Numbered from the stretch's first letter, positions 26,763-35,822 are shown. The stretch is 64,000 bases of DNA from Bin87 sp965222895 (GCA_965222895.1 CBDCVB010000002.1:930001-994000); one strand, 5' to 3'. Notes: a model not told the origin generated them from the letters alone. Translations and numbers: made by a program.

Positions 26763-28095
26763 CTGACAGGGGTAGGTATAGGGTTTTTACGGCGGGACAT
26801 GGCGGGTAATCTCCAGGTTGAGCTTGGGTTGTGGCCAGGGTTCGGGCAGCAGCCAGACGCGGCTCCAGAGACGACCCTTGAGCAGCAAGCGCCTGAGCCA
26901 GTCGATGCCGTGGCGTATTACGCTGACGGTGCGCGCCGGACGGCTACGAGGGTCCCGATGATTGGGAGCCAGTGCCTTGGGGGGCGTGCGCAGGTTGCCT
27001 GGTGCAATCCTGCGGTCCTGGGCGTCTTCCACCCTGGTGCCATAGGCCAGGGCCAGCAGCGTGGCCACCGACAGCACCAGCCAGTGGCGGGAGACGCGGG
27101 CCGGGTCGGTGCGGCGGGTCTTGTCCCATTTCCATCCCAGGCTCTTAATGGCCTTGAAGCCCAGTTCGATCCAGAAGCGGAGGGCGTACCAACTGGGTCC
27201 CACCTTATCGGGGGCAAGGTCGGTGAGGATGATCCAGGGTTCCTCCTGCTCAACGTACCAGACCACCAACAGGGTGCAACGGCGTTTTGCCTTGGGGGTG
27301 CTGAAGGCGGTGCCGCAGCCGATCCACGCCGTATCGGGGCGGGAGACGAAGTGCTGGGCGGGCAACCGGCGTCCACCATCGGCGCAGAAAGTGATGTTCT
27401 TCCGATAGCGCATACCGGGATGCCAGCCCTGAGCCAGGATCTGTTTCCACAGCTTGGGACTGGCGATGCCCCGGTCGCAGAGCACGATCACGGTCATTTC
27501 CTCAGGTACCGCTGGGGCCAAGGCTTGCAGCAGTTCCACGGTGGGGTCTATCCAGGAGCCGGGCTGGTCGGCGTGCCGGATGTGCCAGGCCACGGGGATG
27601 GCGCAACTGCGGTAGAGAACGCTGATGACGATGGCAGTGGTCTGGTCCCCTTTGAGGGTTGGATCCACCGCAAGGGCCAGGCAGCCGGAACGCCACCAGG
27701 CCAGCACCCACCGGATCAATGGAGCGAAGCAGAGAGTTACGTCCAGTTCGGTCTGGCAGGGGCTCGCTCGGTCGCTGCCGTCGTAAAGCCACTCCCGGAG
27801 ATACTGGCGGAGGTTGTTCCAGGCGCCCCAGGGCGAGAGGGCGGAGGCCACGGCGTTCTGGCAGGCGCTGCCGGCGAGGATGGCCCCGCAGACCCACAGT
27901 ACCAGGCCGGTCAATTGTGGCTGGGAGAGGTGAGGTAAATGCGTTTCAATCGTTTTTTGCATCTGATAGCATTCTCTGGGAAGGCGCATGGGAGACCTCC
28001 AGCATCCGGTTTAGACACAACCAAGATGCCGGATTCCCCTGCGCCTTCCCAAGGCGCATCAAAGACCAATTTCAACCGTTACCTACCCCTGTCAG
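26763..28095 (-). mobile_element. IS4-family insertion sequence (1333 bp) in urtA
   Basis: Perfect 16-bp terminal inverted repeats CTGACAGGGGTAGGTA / TACCTACCCCTGTCAG bound the element. Direct repeats GCTGGTCCACC at 26752-26762 and 28096-28106 are the target duplication (9-11 bp depending on where the end is set), in the IS4 range. One transposase gene fills it. Identical ends and duplication indicate recent insertion. Confidence 0.94.
26787..27989 (-). CDS. IS4-family transposase
   Basis: A 400-residue DDE transposase. Asp in LALAVDPTLKG, Asp in VIVLCDRGIAS, and the IS4 signature Y-x2-R-x3-E-x6-K seen exactly in YALRFWIELGFKAIK. Start ATG 27989 is preceded by GGAGG. Intact and presumably active. 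Confidence 0.94.
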   Translation of the reverse strand: MRLPRECYQMQKTIETHLPHLSQPQLTGLVLWVCGAILAGSACQNAVASALSPWGAWNNLRQYLREWLYDGSDRASPCQTELDVTLCFAPLIRWVLAWWRSGCLALAVDPTLKGDQTTAIVISVLYRSCAIPVAWHIRHADQPGSWIDPTVELLQALAPAVPEEMTVIVLCDRGIASPKLWKQILAQGWHPGMRYRKNITFCADGGRRLPAQHFVSRPDTAWIGCGTAFSTPKAKRRCTLLVVWYVEQEEPWIILTDLAPDKVGPSWYALRFWIELGFKAIKSLGWKWDKTRRTDPARVSRHWLVLSVATLLALAYGTRVEDAQDRRIAPGNLRTPPKALAPNHRDPRSRPARTVSVIRHGIDWLRRLLLKGRLWSRVWLLPEPWPQPKLNLEITRHVPP

Positions 28096-28658
28096 GCTGG
28101 TCCACCCGCCGAACACCACGGCTACTTCATCGTTCTGCAGCAGTTTACGCGCCTTCTCGGCAAAGGTCGGCCAGTCGGAGGCGCCGTCTTCGATAACCAC
28201 TTCCAACTGCTTGCCCATCACGCCGCCGGCGGCGTTGATTTCGTTGATGGCCAACAGTTCGGCGTCGCGGACGGCGGTTTCACTGATTGCCATGGTGCCT
28301 GACAGCGAATGCAGGATGCCGACCTTGATGGTATCGGATGCGGCGGTAGTGTCTGCCGGCGCCTCAGTTGGCGCGGCTGCCACGGCTGCAGTGGGAGCTG
28401 CTGCCGGCGCGGGTTCGGAGCCGCAAGCGGCCAGTACGAACATGGTCAGGCTGGCGGCCAGGGCAAACGTCAAATATCGTAAGAAACCGGGGACGCTGGG
28501 TAAATTGATATGGGGCATTGTGGGTTTTCCTCCTACAGGTTGAAATGGTCGCCCGCGGGTTGCAAGCGGCTCCGCACGCAGTCTGCCGGTGGGGTTCACA
28601 GCGGGCGGCTTTGCGTTGCAGTCGCCACGGGTAGTAGAAGAAAAGATAGTCGCGCCGT

Positions 28659-28685
28659 GTTACACATAGATTTCGGGAATGTAAC
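28659..28685. promoter_or_regulatory. Candidate operator upstream of the urea operon
   Basis: GTTACA and TGTAAC form a perfect 6-bp inverted repeat with a 15-nt spacer, about 140 nt before the urtA start. A nitrogen or other regulator might bind here. The 376-nt gap 28519-28894 otherwise shows only the tRNA-Gly promoter candidate. Confidence 0.25.
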
Positions 28686-28804
28686 CTAGATATTGCGCAG
28701 TTGTTACCATTTTATTTCTGAATACAAAACGCCGACGCTGCCGACCTCATCAGGGCCGGGGAATATCTTTACGGTTGCGCCCGGACGCACCGCGCCCAAA
28801 ACCC

Positions 28805-28834
28805 TTTACAGCACTGCGGAGCGTGTGCTAATTT
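28805..28834 (+). promoter_or_regulatory. Candidate promoter for tRNA-Gly
   Basis: TTTACA, an 18-nt spacer and TAATTT, with an AT-rich stretch (TAATTTAATAAT) unusual for this GC-rich region. It would give a leader of about 50-55 nt before the mature tRNA. Confidence 0.45.
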
Positions 28835-28894
28835 AATAATGCCAGCAGGCGCTGGCCTGACTGCATACGTCAGGCAACATCCGGCCCCTGGCAC

Positions 28895-28969
28895 GCGGAA
28901 GTGGCTCAGTGGTAGAGCGTCTCCTTGCCAAGGAGAAGGTCGAGGGTTCGAATCCCTTCTTCCGCTCCA
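28895..28969 (+). tRNA. tRNA-Gly (GCC)
   Basis: Acceptor GCGGAAG / CTTCCGC, D-arm GCTCAGTGGTAGAGC, anticodon stem TCTCC / GGAGA around loop TTGCCAA (anticodon GCC), T-arm GAGGGTTCGAATCCCTT and encoded CCA. Confidence 0.97.
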
Positions 28970-28980
28970 ATGCTTTCAAT

Positions 28981-29003
28981 AATCCCCGCTTCGTGCGGGG
29001 ATT
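28981..29003 (+). terminator. Hairpin after tRNA-Gly
   Basis: Perfect 9-bp stem AATCCCCGC / GCGGGGATT with loop TTCGT, 11 nt after the tRNA, followed by TTGGCGTTT. A likely terminator of the tRNA transcript. Confidence 0.7.
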
Positions 29004-29263
29004 TGGCGTTTCGAGTTGTGAACCCAAGCCGTGGCGCTAGTCCGGGTGGAAATCGAGGCGCGGGGATGGCTTAACCCGTGAGACGGCTGGGGGAATGAGT
29101 GCCAGGGGCACTGCGGGGTATGAATAACCGCGAGAGGAGGCCGCGATAGTCAGACTTACGCTCCTGGATGACAAACTCCCGACCTGGCCCTGATGAAGCT
29201 GACCCGTTATCACCTCTTGCTTATCTTCGATGCCCTGCGACGGTGCGAACAGTTCTGTTTACC
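29004..29263. other. Intergenic stretch with no recognised gene
   Basis: GC-rich sequence with several short complementary blocks (for example around 29060-29150), but no convincing reading frame, promoter or known RNA family that I can recognise. It separates tRNA-Gly from the convergent deacetylase gene. Confidence 0.4.
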
Positions 29264-30151
29264 TTATGCTCGCTGCCGAGGATGTTTGGCCAGGAAGTCG
29301 TCGGCTATCTCATCGAAGGTTGCGAAGTGGACGCCATCGTGGGAACGGATGTACTCAGTGAGCCGCTCCAGCATCAGCAACACCTGAGGGCGACCGCTAA
29401 CGTCGGGGTGGATTGTTATCGGGAAGACCGCTTCGTCGCATTCTCGATAAACCCAATCGAACTGGTCGCGCCATAGCGACTCGATGTCCCTGGGGTTGGT
29501 GAAGCCGTGGCTGTTGGGCGACTTTTTGATGAACATCATCGGAGGCAGGTCATCCAAATACCAGTTGGCCGGGATCTCCACCAGGTCGGTCTCCTCGCCC
29601 CGTTCCAAAGCCTGCATCCAATGGTCCGCTGGCATGGCATAGTCGATCTTGGCCCAGCGGTCGCCGACTCGGACGTAGTAGCACTCGAAGTCGCGGTGCA
29701 TCAGGCTGTGGTCGTATTTGATGCCGTGTTTCAGGAGCAGCTCGTTGGTTACGTGACTGAACTCCCACCAGGGAGCAACGTAACCCCGGGGCCGCTGGCC
29801 CGAAAGCTCGGTAATCAGGTCGATGCAACGCAGCAGAACGGCCTCTTCCTGTTCTGAGGACATGGAGATGGGGTTCTCGTGGGAGTAACCGTGGAGGCCC
29901 ACCTCATGCCCTTGCTCCACGATCATGCGGCATTCTTCCGGAAAGGTCTCTATGGAGTGGCCCGGGATAAACCAACTGGTCTTGATATCAAGTCGGTCGA
30001 AAAGTTTCAGCAGCCTGGGCGTGCCGACTTCGCCAGCGAACAATCCGCGAGAGATGTCGTCGGGGGAGTCCTCTCCGCCATAGGATCCTAACCAACCGCC
30101 CACGGCATCCAGGTCAACGCCAAACGCGCACAAGATTTGCTTGTTAGCCAT
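29264..30151 (-). CDS. Polysaccharide deacetylase-family protein (PuuE/NodB-like)
   Basis: A 295-residue carbohydrate esterase 4-type hydrolase acting on amide bonds. The Asp pair in GVDLDAVGG, the metal-binding pair HGYSHENP, and the substrate-side motif GYVAPWWEF are visible. Cytosolic forms like this one, without a signal peptide, include allantoinase PuuE and related ureide hydrolases, so a nitrogen-compound amidase role is possible. ATG 30151 with GGAGAT upstream. Confidence 0.85.
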   Translation of the reverse strand: MANKQILCAFGVDLDAVGGWLGSYGGEDSPDDISRGLFAGEVGTPRLLKLFDRLDIKTSWFIPGHSIETFPEECRMIVEQGHEVGLHGYSHENPISMSSEQEEAVLLRCIDLITELSGQRPRGYVAPWWEFSHVTNELLLKHGIKYDHSLMHRDFECYYVRVGDRWAKIDYAMPADHWMQALERGEETDLVEIPANWYLDDLPPMMFIKKSPNSHGFTNPRDIESLWRDQFDWVYRECDEAVFPITIHPDVSGRPQVLLMLERLTEYIRSHDGVHFATFDEIADDFLAKHPRQRA

Positions 30152-30197
30152 CTCATTGATCTCCTAGCCAGAGGCTGTCTAATTTGCGGTGGTGAGA

Positions 30198-31976
30198 TCA
30201 CACATCGGCCCAAGGGCGAGACCGGGTCATTTCCCGGACACCCTGCGGTGTGGTGATGGGAGCCAGGCAGCGGTCTCCCATACAGGCGTACAGCGCCGCC
30301 CCCCTGTACAGCGGGAAACCAAGTTGGCGGATTAGTTCGGCATCACGCTCCGAGTCCAGGGGCTGCACAACCCGGCGGGGAACATAAGTTCTCAAAGCCG
30401 ACCGGTGCAGCCGGCGATAAGACGAAATGGACGAATCGCCGACCAGAACCAGGCGCACCGGCCCATTGGTCAGCAGGTCCCTGGCCCGTCCCCAAGCCGC
30501 ACCCGCCGGCAGGAATAATGCTTCTTCATCCTCCTCCATCCGGCGGGATGCGTGGGCGCCCAGATAGCTCTTGCCTGGGACCACTGATTCAAAGATTTTG
30601 AGGGCGTGGGCGGCCCGGTCCGAGTGCGCCTCGTCGCCGGTCAGGTGAGACAGGGCCAGCAGCGCCTCAGCCCAGCTGCTGTTTTCCAACACTGGCTGCT
30701 CCCGAAGAAGGATTCCCGCTTCGAATGACCGGGGCGGGGGAGTGTCGTAGTAGCCGCCGCTGGGTGCGCCGAACAGCCTCTCGACGGTCTCGGCGATTTC
30801 AACCGCCCGCTCCAGGCAGTCGGGTTGCCCCGTAGACTGATACAGGGCCAGCCAGGCCCTCAGGAAATTTACCTGATCGGCCAGGATGGGCGTGGCGTCG
30901 TTCAACTCGCCCACGCGGCGGCGCAGTCCTCCGGCAGGAGTCCAGCTCTCTCCCCACAACCTTTCCAGAATATTGGATCCGAGACGCTGATAAACTGAAC
31001 TTCCCAGAATGTTGGCCGACAGAATCAGGGCATTTGCGGCCAGAGCATTCCATCCGGCGTAGAACGTGCGGTCAATGGGTGGCGGCGTGGTTGCATCGCG
31101 GTTCTTCCAGGACCCCTGGTAGAAGGGTTCGTCAGCGTCCTGGCTGGCGAAGAACAACCCTTCGCCGGAACTGAACAGCGTGGTCAGCAGGTAATGCAGG
31201 ATGCCGTCAGTGGCGGCTCTGTAGGCCGCTTTCCGGGTAATCTGAAATGTCTCCAGGTAGGCGATTGCCAGGCTGGCGTTGCTGACCAGCATCTTTTCGT
31301 AGTGCGGCACCTTCCAGTCACGGCTCACCGAGTAACGAAAGAAACCCTGGTCCTTCCGGTCGTAGATGCCGTTCCACATTCCCTGCACGGTGGTCTCCAC
31401 CATTCTGAGGATGGTCCGATCGCCGGTGAGTCCGTACCGGGCGGTAAGGAATTGCAGCGCCTCCCACGGAGGCTGTTTGGGTTCCATCCCAAAGCCCCCG
31501 AATTGCTCGTCGAAAAGCTCGGTCAGCCGGCCCAATACCGCATCTACGGAGGCGTTTCCTCCCGCACCGTTCGGAGATGCAGCGCGGTCTGCCGCGTGAC
31601 CACTCCCTGGCGTGACTTCGCCGCTGGATACCTGCCTCAGCAGGACGACCATCTCGTCTGGAGGCGTGTAGGGCCGGCCGGCGAGGAATTCGCCGCTCCC
31701 GGTCAGGAACGCCACCGACGGGAAACCACCCTGGTTGTACCGCAGCGATATGTCGGGCCGCTGGTCAACGTCGACACGCACCGGGATGAACCGGGAGTTG
31801 ACCAGTGCTATGACCCGTTCGTCGGCATAGGAAGTCTCATCCATGACGTGGCACCAGTGGCACCAGGTGGCCCCCAGGGTAAGCAGTACCTGCTTGTCCT
31901 GAGACCGGGCGGCCTCGAAGGCTTCCTCGCTCCAGTCCCTCCAGGAAATAGTGTTGGCGCCGTCAGGTTGGCTCAT
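30198..31976 (-). CDS. DUF255 thioredoxin-domain protein (YyaL/SPATA20-like)
   Basis: A 592-residue protein with an N-terminal thioredoxin-like domain (active-site-like TWCHWCHVMD near residue 40) joined to a long alpha/alpha-barrel resembling N-acylglucosamine epimerase/glycosidase folds. The family is widespread and its biochemical role is not established. Shorter than the usual 650-700 residues, which seems to reflect a loss in the middle (the linker GHAADRAASPNGAGGN is atypical). The 273-nt gap upstream (31977-32249) shows nothing I can assign. Confidence 0.87.
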   Translation of the reverse strand: MSQPDGANTISWRDWSEEAFEAARSQDKQVLLTLGATWCHWCHVMDETSYADERVIALVNSRFIPVRVDVDQRPDISLRYNQGGFPSVAFLTGSGEFLAGRPYTPPDEMVVLLRQVSSGEVTPGSGHAADRAASPNGAGGNASVDAVLGRLTELFDEQFGGFGMEPKQPPWEALQFLTARYGLTGDRTILRMVETTVQGMWNGIYDRKDQGFFRYSVSRDWKVPHYEKMLVSNASLAIAYLETFQITRKAAYRAATDGILHYLLTTLFSSGEGLFFASQDADEPFYQGSWKNRDATTPPPIDRTFYAGWNALAANALILSANILGSSVYQRLGSNILERLWGESWTPAGGLRRRVGELNDATPILADQVNFLRAWLALYQSTGQPDCLERAVEIAETVERLFGAPSGGYYDTPPPRSFEAGILLREQPVLENSSWAEALLALSHLTGDEAHSDRAAHALKIFESVVPGKSYLGAHASRRMEEDEEALFLPAGAAWGRARDLLTNGPVRLVLVGDSSISSYRRLHRSALRTYVPRRVVQPLDSERDAELIRQLGFPLYRGAALYACMGDRCLAPITTPQGVREMTRSRPWADV

Positions 31977-32249
31977 CCGGTTAACCCTCGGTTTCGGGCG
32001 AGTGTGCAGTCGCCCTGAGATGCTTGGAACGTAGGGCGCAGTTTAGCCGTTGGCAACCCATTTTTACAGAGCATTGATCTGAATCGCAGGCATACAGGTC
32101 TGAGCTAATGGCTACGCCTAAAAGCGCCGGTGTCCAAGATTTCGAAGACGGGCCCGAAGAAGCAACGCTAACAGAATTTCAGCGGTTGGGCGATTCGACC
32201 ATCTTCCAGCTTCTGGAGTTCGCCGGCCAAGCTGCCGCACAATTGACGG

Positions 32250-33143
32250 TTAGTATGCAGCCACGCCCCGTACCTTGGTTTGCAGGCTGTAAACCGAATC
32301 TCCGGCAGTGATGTACATGGTATCCAAGTTCGTGCCACCAAAAACGAGGTTGCGGGGCACCTCAGGGACACGGATGATACCCAGCCGGTTGCCTTGGGGA
32401 TCGATCACCCAAATCCCTCCCGAGCCGGTGCAATATACTCTCCCTTCGGTATCGACTTTCATGCCATCAGGCACTCCGGGCTCGGCCGACGACATATCAC
32501 AAAAGACCCGGTTGTTGCTGAGAGTCCCGTCAGCGGCGACGTCGAAGGCTCGAATGCGCCGATGGGTACAGACCTCGCCCCGTTCGCCCTCGCCGACGCA
32601 GCGGTCGTCCAGTCGGCTGATCGCAACGTAGAGCACCGATTCGTCAGGTGAAAACGAGAGCCCGTTGGGGTATTCGCACTCGTCGGTAGCCACGCTCAGA
32701 GCGCCGTCAGGAGCGATCCGGAAGACCCCGGCGAAGCCCAGTTCTCGCTGTTCTACCGGGATGCCGCGTTCTGGATCGGTGAAATAGACGCTGCCATCGG
32801 AACGGCACACTATGTCGTTGGGCCGGTTGAGCCGTTTGCCCTGCCAGCGGTCGGCCACCGTCGTCACCGACCCATCGGCGTCCATACGAGTGATTTGTCG
32901 GTTAGCCCCTTCGCACATTAGCAGCCGGCCCTGGCGGTCCAGAGTGCAGCCGTTGCCTTCTCCGGTGTCATTCCGGATGGCGACGGCCTCATCGCCACCA
33001 TCCCAGCGCATCAGCATACTCTCGCGGTGTCGTACATAGGTCAAATAGTTGCCGGGATGCCACAAAGGCCCCTCGGTGGGTCCTCCGGTGGTTACCAGTA
33101 CAGGGTCACCAGACTCTACGATGGCGGAAAGGTCTTCTGGCAT
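32250..33143 (-). CDS. SMP-30/gluconolactonase-family beta-propeller protein
   Basis: A 297-residue six-bladed propeller lactonase. Metal-site and blade motifs TEGPLWHP, NGCTLDRQGRLLMCEGANR, NRPNDIVCRSDGSVYFTDP, YPNGLSFSPDE and PDGMKVDTEGRVYCTGSGG match the gluconolactonase (Gnl/SMP-30) family, with the Glu, Asn and Asp metal ligands conserved. ATG 33143 is preceded by GGGAGAGAG; longer in-frame upstream codons are AT-rich intergenic sequence. It is divergent from the OsmC-type selenoprotein gene; the 333-nt gap between them shows no further gene. Confidence 0.92.
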   Translation of the reverse strand: MPEDLSAIVESGDPVLVTTGGPTEGPLWHPGNYLTYVRHRESMLMRWDGGDEAVAIRNDTGEGNGCTLDRQGRLLMCEGANRQITRMDADGSVTTVADRWQGKRLNRPNDIVCRSDGSVYFTDPERGIPVEQRELGFAGVFRIAPDGALSVATDECEYPNGLSFSPDESVLYVAISRLDDRCVGEGERGEVCTHRRIRAFDVAADGTLSNNRVFCDMSSAEPGVPDGMKVDTEGRVYCTGSGGIWVIDPQGNRLGIIRVPEVPRNLVFGGTNLDTMYITAGDSVYSLQTKVRGVAAY

Positions 33144-33476
33144 GGTTTGCTCTCTCCCTATTAGGTATATCGAGGCGCTGATGGTTGCCAGGATTATATC
33201 AGCACAACCCAAACATCGGGCATATACGGTAATCTGATGAGCCGGCATATGTATGTTGGTCCCGTCCCCAATGGCGCTACCTGAGACGTCGTCAATACCG
33301 ACTTGGACGAGGACCCTCTGCCACGCAGCTTGTTTGACTCTCCCGCTGCTTCCTGCGATACAATAAGCCCCCGTCCGGTGGCCGCCAACTCTGGCTCCAT
33401 TTACCTGAGTCCAGTGCCTCAGGATTGGGGATTCTGATCAATGAATTGAAAATGCCAAACGACGTTCGGAGGACCG

Positions 33477-34496
33477 ATGACCGAAGATGCGCGCAACACC
33501 ATGACCGGCCAGCCTCAGCGGAGCATAGTCGCCCGCACTATTGGAGAGCAAGCCGTGCTTACGGTGATTGGTGGCGGGCCCGGACAAAGGGGGCCATGGC
33601 CTTATGTGACCGGCATCCCGAATCTTGACTTTGATATGGTGGGCCCCCCTCCTCAATATCTGTCAGTAGCCGCCTGGGCTGCTTGAACGGTGGTCACAGT
33701 GGTGGGCGTTGCCTACCGTGGCCGCATAGCGCTGGAGGACATCAGGGTAGATTTTGAGGTGGAGCCTATCGAGCTTCCCACCGGCATCGGGTTTGGCGTC
33801 AAGGAGGTGGTCACATTGATAGGCCAAATCTCAGAATCGGAGCGTATCCGGTTGCAGCGGGCTTCCCAATTCTGTCCGGTGGGGCAAGCGCTCACCAAGG
33901 GTTCTATTCAGTTTGAGGATGAGGTCGAATGGAGCTCCGGCGACGTGGCAACGGCATCACCGGTTCCGGAAAGCATCCTGCCGTTGGCGGGGGATATGGC
34001 CATAGTGCCCACCGGATCAGTGCACGGGCGTTATCTCCTCGATACGAAAGAATATGACGAGGACGGGGGAATGGCCCACGAAGGCGAGGTTAAGGTTGCC
34101 GTTACCTGCGAAAATCTGACTCACTCAAGCCTTTGGACTGTCCTGGCTGGCCATAGCTCCGATGGGTGGGTTCCGGGGCCCTTTCCACTGTCTCAAGCTG
34201 CCTGGGCTGCGTCGTCTGCGGCGACTTTGAGCCAGCTGCTGCCCCAAGGAACCGAGGGCGCCGATAGCATCAGCGTGGAGCTGGCAATGGCTGCCCGTGG
34301 CGGTAGGGGTCAGGCGCAGGGCGACGCTGCTGCGGGGGTGGTTGGGCATCGCAGCGCTTTGCGTCGGGTAATCGTGCCTGGAAACCCGCGCACCACTCCT
34401 TTGGAGGTGGTTCAAGCTGCGCTGCAGCGTGATCCAATTTCGATGGCCTACCGGAACGGGGGCGTACTCCTGCATGATGAAGTGGTGGTAGAGTAG
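33477..34496 (+). CDS. Tandem OsmC-type selenoprotein with in-frame UGA at the catalytic position
   Basis: A 339-residue protein when UGA 33684-33686 (codon 70) is read as selenocysteine. Domain 1: PPPQYLSVAAWAAU70-TVVTVVGVA, where OsmC/Ohr proteins have the peroxidatic Cys after a 'yLlaALgaC' helix; the second redox Cys is present in ASQFCPVGQALTKG. Domain 2 (about residues 180-339) repeats the layout, PLSQAAWAASSAATL and RDPISMAYRNGG, but has Ser and Asp where the Sec and Cys should be. So one active and one degenerate OsmC unit. ATG 33477 has GGAGG 5 nt upstream. The frame is continuous on both sides of the UGA and a SECIS-like hairpin follows. Role: probable reduction of organic hydroperoxides. 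Confidence 0.85.
33684..33717 (+). promoter_or_regulatory. Bacterial SECIS element with Sec UGA codon
   Basis: UGA at 33684-33686; 7-bp stem GGTGGGC (33701-33707) / GCCTACC (33711-33717, one G-U pair) with apical loop GTT. The loop begins 21 nt after the UGA and starts with G, within the spacing known for bacterial SECIS elements. Folded by eye. Confidence 0.7.
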
Positions 34497-34804
34497 CGCA
34501 ATTTACGGGCCCCTACGGCCGCTTATTAGATGAAGTTAGGCGGCGCTATATGGCTCCACCTTGTCTTCGGTTTCCCGATGTGCCCGGTTGATACCGAACT
34601 GCCGCTGCATCTGACAGCTGCCGGCGCTCCGGGCCGTTATCTTGACCGGTTGAGCCAACTCGGGATAGAGTCAACGCCAGAATAGGCAGACGAACAATCA
34701 TCCCGTACAACACGCTGGCTCAGGATGTTGTGCCGCAAATCCCGGCCTGCCTGCTGGTAAGCTTTCAAATTAGCTTTGCAACTCACTGATGGAGGAAAAT
34801 CCCC
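34497..34804. other. Intergenic stretch with no recognised gene
   Basis: 308 nt between the OsmC-type selenoprotein and the alpha/beta hydrolase. I see no convincing frame, repeat or terminator. A ribosome binding site (GGAGG) at its right end serves the hydrolase. Confidence 0.4.
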
Positions 34805-35566
34805 ATGCCGTTCTACGATAGAGGCCCCAATCATATCTACTACGAAGAGGTCGGTTCCGGATTCCCCCTGCTGATCGTTCCGGGTGGTGGGCTCAATTCC
34901 TCCATAGCGTCATTGGACAGGTCGTGTCCCTTCAACCCCATGCAGACCTACAAAGACGACTTCCGCTGCATCGCCGCCGACCTACGCAATGCAAGCGGGG
35001 GCCAATCCACCGGCCCGTTGGAAATCGACCGGCCCTGGGATGCCTACACTGACGACCACCTGGGCCTGATGGACTATCTGGGCATCGACAAATTCGGGGT
35101 CATTGGCTTCTGTATCGGCGGACCGATGATCCTGAACCTGCTCAGGATGGCCGGGGACCGCGTGGTGGCGGCAGCGCTGATGCAACCCAGCGGGTACAGG
35201 CCGGAGATGCCCGATGTCTTCTACCAGAACAATATCACCGGGTGGGGGCCGCCTCTGTGCGAGAGACGCCCGGAGATCACAAGGGATATGGTCCATGACT
35301 TCCTGACCAGTATGTACACCGACCGCGCCGACTTCGTTTTCAGCGTTTCCCGCGATTTCGTGCGTGCCCTGCAGATACCACTGCTGATAGCGCCCGACGA
35401 TGTTCCAGCGCACCCATACGAGCGCGCGATGGAAGTTGCCAACCTTGCTCCAAACTCCGAGGTAACCATTTATCCCTGGAAAGACTCGCAGGCGCACATC
35501 GACGAGGTCGTTGCCCACGCCCGGCGTTTCCTGAAGACTCATGAACCGGTTGCCGCGACAGCCTGA
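34805..35566 (+). CDS. Alpha/beta hydrolase with Cys in the nucleophile elbow
   Basis: A 253-residue alpha/beta-fold protein. The oxyanion segment LLIVPGGGLNSS is followed by the nucleophile elbow GFCIGG with Cys103 in place of the usual Ser; the catalytic His is probably in DSQAHIDEV near the C-terminus. Cys in this position is known from dienelactone hydrolases. No signal peptide. Start ATG 34805 with GGAGG upstream. Substrate unknown. Confidence 0.85.
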   Translation: MPFYDRGPNHIYYEEVGSGFPLLIVPGGGLNSSIASLDRSCPFNPMQTYKDDFRCIAADLRNASGGQSTGPLEIDRPWDAYTDDHLGLMDYLGIDKFGVIGFCIGGPMILNLLRMAGDRVVAAALMQPSGYRPEMPDVFYQNNITGWGPPLCERRPEITRDMVHDFLTSMYTDRADFVFSVSRDFVRALQIPLLIAPDDVPAHPYERAMEVANLAPNSEVTIYPWKDSQAHIDEVVAHARRFLKTHEPVAATA

Positions 35567-35590
35567 CAACTCTGTACCTTTGAAACTATC

Positions 35591-35645
35591 AAGGCCCCGC
35601 TGGCTGCTATCATCACCCGTTGATGACTAGAAGCGGCGGGGCCTT
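35591..35645 (+). terminator. Terminator-like hairpin after the hydrolase
   Basis: Perfect 10-bp outer stem AAGGCCCCGC / GCGGGGCCTT, enclosing a second small stem (ATCATCA/TGATGA). It starts 25 nt after the hydrolase stop and is followed by CGGATTTCGG, without a clean T-run. Confidence 0.55.
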
Positions 35646-35822
35646 CGGATTTCGGCTGCCAGATCGGCTTCTGGTGCAGTTAACAACTCCTCCTCATAAT
35701 GGCTCCGGCTCAAAGATGTGGCGTGAACCGGGCTGGCAGTATGTTACGGGTCTAAAGCAAGTTACGGGTTGCCTCTGGTTTTTGGTTGCTAGCGTATTTC
35801 TGGTTTTTGAGAGAATGTTGCC

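Larger units (their letters stand above)
25867..28518 (-). pseudogene. urtA: Urea ABC transporter substrate-binding lipoprotein urtA, interrupted by an IS4-family element
   Basis: The N-terminal part (28518-28096) encodes a lipoprotein signal peptide ending LAACGSEP, an Ala/Pro/Thr-rich linker and the start of the binding domain (IKVGILHSLSGTMAISE). The C-terminal part (26762-25867) continues from SASRKAMLPVFESNNGLLFYP to the end. Removing the element and one copy of the target duplication restores one frame of 435 residues with VVFGGWTSASRKAMLPVFE across the junction, a strongly UrtA-like segment. ATG 28518 has AGGAGG upstream. Insertion follows codon 141, so only a short export-competent fragment is made. 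First gene of the operon; polarity on downstream genes is possible. Confidence 0.94.

Noticed and set aside
26736..27938. 400-codon plus-strand frame over the IS4 transposase
   Set aside because: The minus strand holds the DDE and Y-R-E-K motifs; this frame has none.
29004..29263. Structured RNA (group II intron remnant, RNase P or similar) after tRNA-Gly
   Set aside because: Local complementary blocks exist, but none of the conserved cores of these RNAs could be found.
32108..32311. 67-codon plus-strand frame near the end of the gluconolactonase gene
   Set aside because: Its 3' part overlaps the conserved end of the lactonase gene, and there is no good ribosome binding site; too weak to list.
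33477..33686. Two separate small genes in place of the OsmC-type selenoprotein
   Set aside because: The first would end in the middle of the catalytic helix, the second has no ribosome binding site, and the frame is continuous through the UGA.
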